Of a DNA stretch of 64,000 nucleotides, positions 42,744 to 50,506 are shown one piece after another. The position numbers were made by a program, and so were the translations under genes. This DNA is from Pedobacter rhodius (GTDB lineage: Bacteria; Bacteroidota; Bacteroidia; Sphingobacteriales; Sphingobacteriaceae). The stretch lies in NCBI RefSeq assembly GCF_027213645.1, contig NZ_JAPWGL010000006.1, positions 62,001 to 126,000 on the forward strand. The letters are read 5' to 3'. Each line of letters starts with the position of its first letter. Positions within the stretch are counted from its first letter, which is position 1. The notes beneath the pieces are model-generated. The model was not told the origin of the DNA. It saw only the letters and a program-made list of their open reading frames with translations, and made no database searches.

Positions 42744-44048
42744 ATGAAAAAAATCTACATCCTATTATTTATTGCACTTTCATCAAGTGTTTTCGCTCAA
42801 AAATCAGGTTTAAACGCTATAGTTTCAAAAAAGGCAGATGCAATAGAACAAAAAGTTATCACTTGGCGTCGCGATTTTCACGAACACCCAGAGTTGGGCA
42901 ATAACGAGGTGAGAACAGCTGGTATCATTGCCAAACATTTAGAATCATTAGGGATAAAAGTAACAACCGGAGTGGCTAAAACTGGTGTGGTTGGCATTTT
43001 AAAGGGCGGCAAACCCGGTCCCGTTGTGGCTTTAAGAGCGGACATGGACGGCTTACCGGTTACAGAAAGGGTTGATGTTCCCTTTGCATCTAAAGTGAAA
43101 ACACAATATAACGGGCAGGAAGTAGGGGTAATGCATGCCTGCGGTCACGATAGTCATGTCGCTATTTTAATGGGCGTTGCTGAGGTTTTGGCATCCATGC
43201 AAAAAGACATTGCCGGCACGGTAAAGTTTATCTTCCAGCCCGCTGAAGAAGGTGTTTCAGCAGGTGAAGAAGGTGGCGCAGCATTAATGATTAAAGAAGG
43301 CGTTTTAGAAAACCCGAAAGTTGATGTAATTTTTGGCTTGCATATAAATTCACAAACAGAAGTTGGCGATGTTACTTATAAACCCGGCGGAACAATGGCG
43401 GCTGTAAATGATATGAAGATTACGGTAACCGGTAGGCAGGCACACGGCGCTTATCCATGGAGCAGCATCGACCCGGTTGTTATTTCAGCGCAGATTGTAA
43501 ATAGCCTTCAAACCATTGTTAGCAGAAATTTAAATGTTACCGAAAATCCTGGTGTCGTAACTATAGGCGCGGTTAACGGTGGCGTTCGATCGAACATCAT
43601 CCCGGAGAAAGTGGAGATGTTAGGCACGGTTCGTAATTTCAGCAAAGAAGACGAAGCCATGTTCATCGACAGGATAAAAACAATTGTAACTAAAACAGCC
43701 GAGGCTGGTGGCGGCAAAGCCGAAGTTAAAATTCCTTACAGCAATCACTACCCGGTTACTTTTAATAACATCGCATTAACCGAAAAAATGTTGCCAAGTA
43801 TGCAAGCTACCGCAGGTGCTGCGCATGTAAAATTGAGGCCGCCGGTTACCGGAGCAGAAGATTTTTCATTCTTCCAGGAGAAAGTTCCGGGATTATTTGT
43901 GTTTTTAGGGGGCATGCCTAAAGGTAAAGATCCTGTTAAGGCACCATCACACCATACACCAGATTTTTATCTGGATGAAAGCGGATTCGTTTTAGGCGTT
44001 AAGTTGTTGTCGAATTTAACACTGGATTATATGGCAATGAAAAAATAG
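42744..44048 (+). CDS. Exported M20 family amidohydrolase
   Basis: This 434-aa protein has a signal peptide (about 1-19, ending VFA) followed by an M20/HipO-type amidohydrolase: WRRDFHEHPELGNNE, LRADMDGLPV, HACGHDSHVA, FQPAEEG and the dimerisation block TVTGRQAHGAYPW. The late metal ligand is in SHHTPDF. It is similar to the cytosolic M20 protein at 24227 but directed to the periplasm, so it probably hydrolyses N-acyl amino acids or peptides outside the cytoplasm. The 181-nt upstream spacer contains a TTCGACAGGCTCAG-like repeat word. Confidence 0.9.
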   Translation: MKKIYILLFIALSSSVFAQKSGLNAIVSKKADAIEQKVITWRRDFHEHPELGNNEVRTAGIIAKHLESLGIKVTTGVAKTGVVGILKGGKPGPVVALRADMDGLPVTERVDVPFASKVKTQYNGQEVGVMHACGHDSHVAILMGVAEVLASMQKDIAGTVKFIFQPAEEGVSAGEEGGAALMIKEGVLENPKVDVIFGLHINSQTEVGDVTYKPGGTMAAVNDMKITVTGRQAHGAYPWSSIDPVVISAQIVNSLQTIVSRNLNVTENPGVVTIGAVNGGVRSNIIPEKVEMLGTVRNFSKEDEAMFIDRIKTIVTKTAEAGGGKAEVKIPYSNHYPVTFNNIALTEKMLPSMQATAGAAHVKLRPPVTGAEDFSFFQEKVPGLFVFLGGMPKGKDPVKAPSHHTPDFYLDESGFVLGVKLLSNLTLDYMAMKK

Positions 44049-44075
44049 TGAATAAGGCGTAATTTTATAGTTTTT

Positions 44076-44150
44076 ACCATTAAGAAAGTTAAGGGCGTTC
44101 ACCTGATTAACTGCAAACCGGTATCTTAATTACCTTAACTTCTTAATGGT
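44076..44150. repeat. Inverted repeat in the M20-prfB gap (ACCATTAAGAAAGTTAAGG / CCTTAACTTCTTAATGGT)
   Basis: The 18-19-nt arms pair almost perfectly around 38 nt. TTAAGG/CCTTAA words recur inside. It resembles the other short-word intergenic repeats, but without a strict 7-nt step. Confidence 0.65.
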
Positions 44151-44229
44151 TATCAATGTAATTACCGGTATTAAATACCTGATTCAAAGATAAATTTAAA
44201 CGCTCTCCGCTATGCTCATGGCGATTTTA

Positions 44230-44237
44230 TATCTTTG
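44230..44237 (+). promoter_or_regulatory. Putative -7 element (TATCTTTG) of prfB
   Basis: TATCTTTG fits TAnnTTTG and lies 5 nt before the prfB ATG at 44243, which would give a leaderless or nearly leaderless mRNA. Confidence 0.4.
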
Positions 44238-44242
44238 CCATT

Positions 44243-45317
44243 ATGACTAAAGAACAAATACAGGATTTAAGGGACAGAATAACGTCGCTGAGGAGGCATC
44301 TTTGACGTCGATGAGCTACTTTACGCCATTCGCGAAGAAGAAAAATTAACAATGGCACCCGATTTCTGGGACGATCCAAAAAAAGCAGAAAAAATTCTTG
44401 CAGAAATAAGTTCAAAAAAAAAATGGACTGATGGTTTTGAAAAAACAAATAGCGCAGTAGAAGATGCTGCCGTGATGTTCGATTTTTTCCAGTCTGGTGA
44501 TGCATCTGAAGAAGAATTACAAGATCAATTCGATATAAGCAAACAGGCTGTCGCAGACCTGGAGCTTAAAAATATGCTTCGCAATAAAGAAGATCAGCTT
44601 TCAGCCGTAATGCAAATTACCGCAGGAGCTGGTGGAACGGAAAGCTGCGATTGGGCTTATATGCTCATGCGTATGTATATGATGTGGGGTGAAAAGAACG
44701 GTTACAAAATCACGGAACAAGATAGTCAGGAAGGCGACATTGCCGGAATTAAATCCGTTACACTTCAGTTCGATGGCGATTTTTCTTATGGCTATTTAAA
44801 AGGCGAAAATGGTGTTCATCGCCTGGTGCGTATTTCGCCCTTCGATTCCAATGCCCGCCGCCATACATCGTTTGCCTCTGTGTATGTTTATCCATTGGTC
44901 GACGAAACCATTGAGATTTACATTAACCCGGCCGATGTTGAATTTGAGACCTTCAGGGCCGGTGGTGCTGGCGGACAAAACGTAAATAAGGTAGAAACTG
45001 CCGTTCGTTTGTACCACAAGCCATCGGGTATTATCATAAAAAATCAGGAATCAAGATCTCAGTTACAGAATAAAGAAAATGCTTTACGCTTATTAAAATC
45101 TCAGCTTTATGAAATCGAGCAGCGTAAGCGAAACGAGGAAATTGCAGCAATCGAAGGTTCGAAAAAGAAAATTGAGTGGGGCTCGCAAATCAGGAGTTAT
45201 GTATTAGACGACAGGCGGGTAAAAGATCACAGGACAAATTATCAAACTTCAAATCCTCAGGCCGTGCTTGATGGTGATATTGATGAGTTTTTAAAAGCTT
45301 ATTTAATGGAATTTTAG
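44243..45317 (+). CDS. prfB: Peptide chain release factor 2, with programmed +1 frameshift at 44303
   Basis: RF2 recognises UGA and UAA. The gene begins at 44243 with a 20-codon zero-frame part (MTKEQIQDLRDRITSLRRHL), meets a TGA at 44303-44305, and continues after a +1 shift (CTT TGA C read as Leu, Asp). The shift site has AGGAGG at 44291-44296, 3 nt before CTT, the same spacing as in E. coli. The combined product is 357 aa, with codon-recognition motif SPF at 198-200 and catalytic GGQ at 243-245. Annotating only the open frame from 44352 would lose about 36 N-terminal residues. It autoregulates through RF2 level. Confidence 0.95.
44291..44306 (+). promoter_or_regulatory. Programmed frameshift signal (SD-like AGGAGG and CTTTGAC)
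   Basis: AGGAGG-CAT-CTT-TGA-C reproduces the classic RF2 frameshift site. It is one of the few strong Shine-Dalgarno-like sequences in the window, where ordinary genes lack them. Confidence 0.9.
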
Positions 45318-45337
45318 AATTTAAAAGAAGTATTATT

Positions 45338-46249
45338 ATGGTAAAATCATCATTATTTTTAATCTTATTCTCCATGTTGTCTTTTTTTTCCAATGCACAA
45401 GAAGTTATTCCTCTTTATGAAGATGCCGTTCCAGGTTCAAAAGCTTCGGCAACTTATATAGAAGTTACGGAAAGGGGTAGTGATGGCATTGATAGGATAG
45501 GTAAAGTCACAAATCCTACCTTAACGGTTTTTCCGGCCCCTGTTGATAAAGCGAACGGAACAGCTGTTATTATCTGTCCGGGTGGCGGTTACTCCATTTT
45601 AGCAATAAACCATGAGGGTTATAATATTGCAAAACGCTTTAATGAAATCGGTGTTACTGCATTTGTGTTAAAATACCGCTTGCCTAATGATGAAACTATG
45701 ACTGATAAAACTTTTGCACTGTTGCAAGATGCAGAACAGGCAATTTATCTGGTCAGGAAAGATGCGAAAAAGTTTAACATCAAACCAAATAAAATAGGCA
45801 TTATGGGGTTTTCTGCAGGTGGGCATTTCGCATCAACATTGTTGGTGCACTATAACGATATTAAAATTACTAATGCCGAAAAAATAAGTTTAAGGCCTGA
45901 TTTTGCGGCGCTGATTTATCCGGTAATCAGTTTTGAAGAATCCGTTCATACCGGTACTATGAAGAATTTGCTCGGTCCAAATCCGGCAGACAGCATGAAA
46001 CATTATTTCTCTGCCAACGAAAATGTAAATTCAAAAACACCGCCAACTTTTTTAGTTCATGCTCAAGATGATAAAGTAGTGCCTGTAGAAAACAGTATGC
46101 TTTTAAATGAAGCATTAAAGAAGAATAAGGTTAAAACAGATATATATCTGTATGAAAATGGTGGGCATGGTTTCGGCCTCAAAAATAAAACTTCGGATGT
46201 TGACTGGTTTAATTTACTCGCTGTTTGGATGAAGAAGCAAAAATTTTGA
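45338..46249 (+). CDS. Exported alpha/beta hydrolase (acetylxylan-esterase-like)
   Basis: This 303-aa protein has a signal peptide (about 1-20, ending SNA) and an alpha/beta hydrolase fold of the BD-FAE/axe type: oxyanion region VIICPGGGY at 78-86, nucleophile Ser159 in GFSAGG, acid Asp244 or Asp245 in HAQDDKVVP, and His277 in GGHGFG. It probably removes acetyl groups from plant polysaccharides, in line with the GH18 and GH12 genes in the window. It starts 20 nt after prfB. Confidence 0.88.
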   Translation: MVKSSLFLILFSMLSFFSNAQEVIPLYEDAVPGSKASATYIEVTERGSDGIDRIGKVTNPTLTVFPAPVDKANGTAVIICPGGGYSILAINHEGYNIAKRFNEIGVTAFVLKYRLPNDETMTDKTFALLQDAEQAIYLVRKDAKKFNIKPNKIGIMGFSAGGHFASTLLVHYNDIKITNAEKISLRPDFAALIYPVISFEESVHTGTMKNLLGPNPADSMKHYFSANENVNSKTPPTFLVHAQDDKVVPVENSMLLNEALKKNKVKTDIYLYENGGHGFGLKNKTSDVDWFNLLAVWMKKQKF

Positions 46250-46265
46250 TGATCTGTCTGTGTAT

Positions 46266-47390
46266 TTAGTTTTCTTTAATATTCTTGTCAATTACACTTA
46301 ACAAGCCGTCCACATAAGCATCATCGGTTAATTCCCAAAACATAATCCCATTAAGCTTTTTAGTTAAAACGTATTTTGTTTTCAATGAAATTGATTTAGG
46401 GTCATCCAAAGTAGCGATTCTTTTCGCTTCAGCATTATAATAATAGGGCGCTTTTGCGACATCATCCCAGTAATATTTATAGCCTTTTTCTTCCGTAAAC
46501 TGGGTACTGAAATCTTTAAAGGAAACACCGCCTACAAATTTGGTCGGTTGATATAAACCCTGATTTGCTTCTGTTGAGTTTTCGAAAATTCTTGCGTAAA
46601 ATGCAGCGCCTAAAGCTATTTTGTTTGCCGGAACGCCCAGTCTTATTAATTCTGTAACAGCATAATCACCCGATAAAGGCAATTCTTTGGCAGAATATAA
46701 AGGTGTATGGTGACCACTCTGCGTAGCATAACCACCAACCAAATCGTAGCTCATTAAATTTACCCGGTCTACTAAAGGCATTACTTTGTTCCATTCGAAG
46801 CAGGAATCGATGCAGTTTTTGGTACCACCCGCGGCGAAGCTTATTTCGGCTTTTTTACCCAGCTTATTTCTTAGTTCTTTAATCAATAAAGTAAAATTGT
46901 GTTTATCATCTTCTGTGTAGCGGTGCCCCGGAAACCCGGCAACTGCCGGATATTCCCAATCGATATCAATTCCATCAGCATGAAAAAAATCGAGCAGTTC
47001 TTTTGTCGTTTTAGCAAAAGTTTTTCGGCCGTTCGCCCGGCTAAATACTTCCGAACAATTCGCACAAGCACTCCAGCCACCCATTGCCATCATAACCTTT
47101 AAATCCGGATTACGCTTTTTTAACGCGACCATTTTTAAAATCAGGGCCGAATCTTTAGCAGAATGTATTTTCATACTGTCGCCCTTTAAATGCCCGAAAC
47201 TGTAAATTAAGTGACTTATTTTTTCAACAGGAAAACTATCGATAACCGTTCCGCCTCCGCCTGTGTAATAGGCGATAACATTTGGTTTATATTTCTTCTG
47301 AGCTTTTAAATCTAACCCGGAAAAGATTGTTAAAATAATTAGTGCGGTGATGCTGCACAAGTAGGTTGTTGGGGATGATGGTTTAAACAT
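46266..47390 (-). CDS. Glycoside hydrolase family 18 (chitinase-like)
   Basis: This 374-aa protein has an N-terminal hydrophobic leader (about 10-30). The GH18 barrel shows KVMMAMGGWSACA and the catalytic DGIDIDWEYP at 139-148 with Glu146 as acid/base and the DxDxE aspartates; MSYDLVGGYA and a Trp-containing end (GIMFWELTDDAYVDGL) complete the fold. It probably cleaves chitin or similar GlcNAc polymers outside the cell. The start codon overlaps the stop of the upstream SirB1-like gene by one base. Confidence 0.92.
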   Translation of the reverse strand: MFKPSSPTTYLCSITALIILTIFSGLDLKAQKKYKPNVIAYYTGGGGTVIDSFPVEKISHLIYSFGHLKGDSMKIHSAKDSALILKMVALKKRNPDLKVMMAMGGWSACANCSEVFSRANGRKTFAKTTKELLDFFHADGIDIDWEYPAVAGFPGHRYTEDDKHNFTLLIKELRNKLGKKAEISFAAGGTKNCIDSCFEWNKVMPLVDRVNLMSYDLVGGYATQSGHHTPLYSAKELPLSGDYAVTELIRLGVPANKIALGAAFYARIFENSTEANQGLYQPTKFVGGVSFKDFSTQFTEEKGYKYYWDDVAKAPYYYNAEAKRIATLDDPKSISLKTKYVLTKKLNGIMFWELTDDAYVDGLLSVIDKNIKEN

Positions 47391-48271
47391 TAGCTCGCTT
47401 GAGAAGTATCTTGATCTGAAATAATTTGTTGTAGTTGGTTAAGTTCTGCGACTTTCTCCGTAGCACCGGCATTCTCATAGGCAGAAATCAAATTTCTGAT
47501 TACCCTACGTATGATATCTGTATTGCTGCAAGGCCTGTAATATTCGGGCAGCGCCTCTAAATTCAGCTGACGCAAAAATTGATCTACATCGTGTTTGCCA
47601 AAAATATTACCCCTGTTAAATGCATTTATATAAAAAAGCACACCATATTCGGTACCTTCCTGTTTACTTTCATCAATAAAACCTAAAATAAAATGTTGTG
47701 GTAAATTGATGCCATAAATTGGCATATCCAGCTTTTGCGCAAGTGTTGAGTAAATTATCGCCAGTGAAATCTGATTGCCTTTTTTACTTTCCAGTACCTG
47801 ATTTAAGTAGGAGTTTTGCGGATCGTGATGGTTCTTCGTGTTGCCTCCAAAACCAAATTGCTGATATAAAACATGGTTAATCAATTTAACTTTCTCCACC
47901 GAACTCATTTCATACTGCAGGCCCAGCCAGATTTCGCGTTTAATTTCCTCCAGCTGGTTGATAACTTTCTGCTCATCTAAATCGGGATATTGATAACGAT
48001 TAACAATTAAGGCCCCTTGCAGCAAATCAAAAGCACCACTCAGATACCAAAGGTTTAAATCTTCTTTAACGGTATTAAATTGAATCTGATGAACAATGTT
48101 TTCAATACGTTCCTGTAAAAGTCCGTCAAAAGATTGCTCCCAGGCATTCTCCAGAAAATGAATAACCTCGCCACCGTATTCCAGTAGCCTTTGTTCAACA
48201 TGCTGATAAACTTCCTCATCAGGATCATCAAGCAATTTTACTAAAGCACTTATCTCTGCGTTATTTTCCAT
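47390..48271 (-). CDS. SirB1-type transglutaminase-like protein
   Basis: This 293-aa cytosolic protein has the SirB1/Transglut_core2 layout: an N-terminal alpha-helical region with HEAT-like repeats (ALVKLLDDPDEEVYQHVEQRLLEYG), then a domain containing NSYLNQVLESKKGNQISLAIIYSTLAQKLDMPIYGINLPQHFILGF. The cysteine of true transglutaminases is not evident, so activity is doubtful. Function is unknown. It overlaps the GH18 gene by one base. Confidence 0.82.
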   Translation of the reverse strand: MENNAEISALVKLLDDPDEEVYQHVEQRLLEYGGEVIHFLENAWEQSFDGLLQERIENIVHQIQFNTVKEDLNLWYLSGAFDLLQGALIVNRYQYPDLDEQKVINQLEEIKREIWLGLQYEMSSVEKVKLINHVLYQQFGFGGNTKNHHDPQNSYLNQVLESKKGNQISLAIIYSTLAQKLDMPIYGINLPQHFILGFIDESKQEGTEYGVLFYINAFNRGNIFGKHDVDQFLRQLNLEALPEYYRPCSNTDIIRRVIRNLISAYENAGATEKVAELNQLQQIISDQDTSQAS

Positions 48272-48300
48272 AAAACATACATACGTTTGCGGGGTTTAAT

Positions 48301-48308
48301 TACTTTTG
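48301..48308 (+). promoter_or_regulatory. Putative -7 element (TACTTTTG) of the methyltransferase gene
   Basis: TACTTTTG matches TAnnTTTG and lies 8 nt before the ATG at 48317. An upstream ATG at 48287 lies before this element, which argues for the later start. Confidence 0.4.
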
Positions 48309-48316
48309 CAATAGAT

Positions 48317-49105
48317 ATGATAATTCAATTCATTACCGATTACCTTAAACACCGTTTAACTGCTAAAACCAGGCATGGAACACACTCGCCATTCGTTTAC
48401 AAACTAGCAGACGAGGTAATTTACGATTTTACCGATAAATCTGAATACAAAAATATAGAAGCGCAGCGAAAAAAACTTTTTAATGACGATTCCATAATTA
48501 CAGTTACAGATCTCGGAGCAGGCTCGCTCTTAAATAAAAATCGTACAAAAAAAGTAAGCGAGATTGCTAAAAATGCATTGAAAAGTCCACGTTTGGCAAA
48601 ACTTATTTACCGTTTGGCAGAAAATACAAAGCCTGAAACTGCAATCGAATTGGGTACCTGTTTAGGCATAACGACTGCTTACCTTTCCAAATCAAATCCT
48701 GAAGCAGAAATTATTACCATAGAAGGTTGTCCTGAAACAGCTGAAGTTGCGAGGAAAAATTTCGGGGATTTGGAATTAGATAACATTGAACTGCATGTTG
48801 GCAATTTTGATTTAATCCTGCCTGATATCATAGCAAAGCAACCTACCCTTGACTTTGTTTATATTGATGGCAACCACCGCAAAGAGGCTACATTAAATTA
48901 TTTCAAATGGTGCCTGCCAAAAGTTACTGAAAATTCTTTGCTCATTTTTGATGATATTTACTGGAGTAAAGGAATGAAAGAGGCCTGGGCTGAAATCAAA
49001 AATCATCCGGAAGTTACCGTTACGGTAGATTTGTTTTGGATTGGATTGGTTTATTTTAAAAAAGGGCAGGCCAAAGAACATTTCAAGTTGAAATTTAATC
49101 AATAA
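48317..49105 (+). CDS. Class I SAM-dependent O-methyltransferase-like protein
   Basis: The start at 48317 (MIIQFITDYLKHRL) is preferred to 48287 because a -7 element lies between them. The 262-aa product resembles catechol-O-methyltransferase/TrmR types: GTHSPFVYKL near the N-terminus, SAM-binding AIELGTCLGITTAYLS, the acidic residue in IITIEGCPETAEVA, and DFVYIDGNHRKEATLNYF with the metal-binding Asp. Substrate (small molecule or tRNA) is not determined. It is followed 6 nt later by a DUF1345 gene, probably in one operon. Confidence 0.85.
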   Translation: MIIQFITDYLKHRLTAKTRHGTHSPFVYKLADEVIYDFTDKSEYKNIEAQRKKLFNDDSIITVTDLGAGSLLNKNRTKKVSEIAKNALKSPRLAKLIYRLAENTKPETAIELGTCLGITTAYLSKSNPEAEIITIEGCPETAEVARKNFGDLELDNIELHVGNFDLILPDIIAKQPTLDFVYIDGNHRKEATLNYFKWCLPKVTENSLLIFDDIYWSKGMKEAWAEIKNHPEVTVTVDLFWIGLVYFKKGQAKEHFKLKFNQ

Positions 49106-49111
49106 ACCGAA

Positions 49112-49768
49112 ATGAAAATAGAACCGAAATTACAAGGTATTCAAAAGTTATCTGCATTATATATTTTGCTGCTCAGCTTTTTTTCGGGTCTGTTGATTTA
49201 CCTGGGTTCTTTATTAATTGATACCAGTATTCTAACTCATTTGATGTCGGGTTGGGATGGTTTTTGCCTGGCACTTATCCTGCTTCACTGGTATATGTTT
49301 TGCCATACTTCTGCGGCAGAAACACATTTAAAGGCAAAAATGCAGGATGAAACAAGGGGCGAAATTTTCGCAATTGTTGTTGTTTCTACTTTTGCCGGAC
49401 TGCTTGCCGTAGTGCTTTTGCTCCTTGATAAAGAAGTTAAAACGCTCGATCTGGTTACAGCAATTTCCGGCATGTTTCTATCCTGGGTATTGGTTCACAC
49501 CACTTTTACCATGCGTTATGCACATTTATTTTATGGGGATAGTGAAAATAAAAATGGCGGTTTAGATTTCCCGGGCGAAGAAAAACCCGATTTTATTGAT
49601 TTTGCTTACTTCTCCTTTGTTATCGGAATGACTTTCCAGGTCTCTGATGTCGAAATATCTTCCCGTAAAATCAGGCGACTTGCGTTACTCCACAGTATCA
49701 TCTCCTTTATTTTCAATACCGTAATTGTTGCACTAACCATAAATGCATTAGCGGGTTTGAGTAAATAA
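49112..49768 (+). CDS. DUF1345 family membrane protein
   Basis: This 218-aa protein has about five predicted transmembrane segments and the DUF1345 patterns GWDGFCLALILLHW, TSAAETHLKAKMQDETR and FAYFSFVIGMTFQVSDVEISSRKIRRLALLHSIISF. No biochemical function is known. It follows the methyltransferase gene by 6 nt and is likely to be co-expressed. Confidence 0.88.
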   Translation: MKIEPKLQGIQKLSALYILLLSFFSGLLIYLGSLLIDTSILTHLMSGWDGFCLALILLHWYMFCHTSAAETHLKAKMQDETRGEIFAIVVVSTFAGLLAVVLLLLDKEVKTLDLVTAISGMFLSWVLVHTTFTMRYAHLFYGDSENKNGGLDFPGEEKPDFIDFAYFSFVIGMTFQVSDVEISSRKIRRLALLHSIISFIFNTVIVALTINALAGLSK

Positions 49769-49807
49769 TAAAATATTTGCTTTATGTTTAACCTCCATCC
49801 GCCTACC

Positions 49808-49837
49808 GGCACCTTCCTCCTTGAAGAGGAAGGTGCC
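49808..49837 (+). terminator. Strong hairpin after the DUF1345 gene
   Basis: GGCACCTTCCTC pairs perfectly with GAGGAAGGTGCC around a 6-nt loop. No T-run follows, so it could be part of an intergenic repeat and not a simple terminator. Confidence 0.55.
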
Positions 49838-49858
49838 AAGAGCGAGGTTATGCTACCT

Positions 49859-49960
49859 TACCTCTCGATTCGTCATTGCGAGGAAGTATGACAAAGCAAT
49901 CTTTTTAGCTAAAATTTTTTCCTCAATTCGTCATTCCCGCGCAGGCGGGAATCTTAAAGC
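49859..49960. repeat. Dispersed intergenic repeats (CGTCATTGCGAGG and CGTCATTCCCGCGCAGGCGGGAATC types)
   Basis: Two repeat motifs known in many bacterial genomes stand side by side. The second contains the hairpin ATTCCCGC/GCGGGAAT at 49933-49952. The 369-nt gap 49769-50137 holds only these repeats, a strong hairpin, and the operators of the next operon. Confidence 0.65.
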
Positions 49961-50070
49961 TTTCACATGTATTTAATGCAACTACTTCATCTGGAGGCTT
50001 GTTTTAGCGATACAGTAATTTGTCTTAAACGTAATTAATGCGTCTTATAATCAGTTTTTTATCTTTTTAA

Positions 50071-50124
50071 ACTGATTTTTAAGTCGTATAACTTATTTTT
50101 AAGTTGTAAAACTGAAAAATAAGT
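50071..50124 (+). promoter_or_regulatory. Putative BlaI-family operator: three 14-nt direct repeats at 20-bp spacing
   Basis: ACTGATTTTTAAGT (50071), ACTTATTTTTAAGT (50091) and ACTGAAAAATAAGT (50111) start exactly 20 bp apart, about two helical turns, so proteins bound to them would lie on one face. A further TCAGT at 50051 is an inverted half-site. The array overlaps the -33 element and abuts the -7 element of the BlaI-type gene, as expected for an autorepressor. Confidence 0.65.
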
Positions 50125-50134
50125 TATATGTTTG
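50104..50134 (+). promoter_or_regulatory. Promoter of the BlaI/M56 operon (-33 TTG, -7 TATGTTTG)
   Basis: TTG at 50104-50106 and TATGTTTG at 50127-50134 are separated by 20 nt, an almost ideal Bacteroidota promoter. The start codon is 3 nt downstream, so the transcript may be leaderless. The middle and last operator repeats overlap or lie between the two elements. Confidence 0.65.
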
Positions 50135-50137
50135 GGT

Positions 50138-50506
50138 ATGGAAGAATTAACCAAAACAGAAGAGCGCATTATGCAGGTTTTATGGAAACTGCAAAAGGCA
50201 TTTGTAAAAGATATTATTGATGAATTGGATGAAGAACCAAAACCACCTTATAATACCATTTCATCTATTGTAAGGCTGCTTGAAAAGAAAGGCTATGTTG
50301 CTTATAAAGCCTATGGTAAAACATATGAGTATTTTCCGGCAATTAGTAAGGAAGTTTACACGAAAACGACGTTTTCAAAAATGTTTAACAGCTATTTCGA
50401 TAGTTCGCCGGCGAATCTTTTATCGTTTATGGTAAAAGAAGAAAAATTAAGTGAAAAAGATATAGAAGAAATCAAAAAGCTCATTAATGAAAATTCCAGA
50501 TCATGA
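50138..50506 (+). CDS. BlaI/MecI/CopY family transcriptional repressor
   Basis: This is a 122-aa winged-helix repressor. The ATG at 50138 (MEELTKTEERIMQVLWKL) is used; an in-frame TTG 6 nt earlier lies within the -7 element. The N-terminal half is the DNA-binding winged helix (AFVKDIIDELDEEPKPPYNTISSIVRLLEKKGYV); the C-terminal half has the dimerisation and cleavage region (FFSKMF-like FSKMFNSYFDSSPANLLSFMV). In the family, the partner M56 sensor-protease inactivates the repressor on a signal. The stop overlaps the following M56 gene by 4 nt. Confidence 0.92.
   Translation: MEELTKTEERIMQVLWKLQKAFVKDIIDELDEEPKPPYNTISSIVRLLEKKGYVAYKAYGKTYEYFPAISKEVYTKTTFSKMFNSYFDSSPANLLSFMVKEEKLSEKDIEEIKKLINENSRS

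Noticed and set aside
44303..44305. prfB read as a pseudogene because of the TGA
   Set aside because: The TGA is the conserved programmed frameshift site with correct SD-like spacing, not a disabling mutation.
50132..50137. TTG start two codons upstream for the BlaI-type gene
   Set aside because: The TTG is part of the -7 element TATGTTTG, and the ATG at 50138 gives the usual N-terminus.
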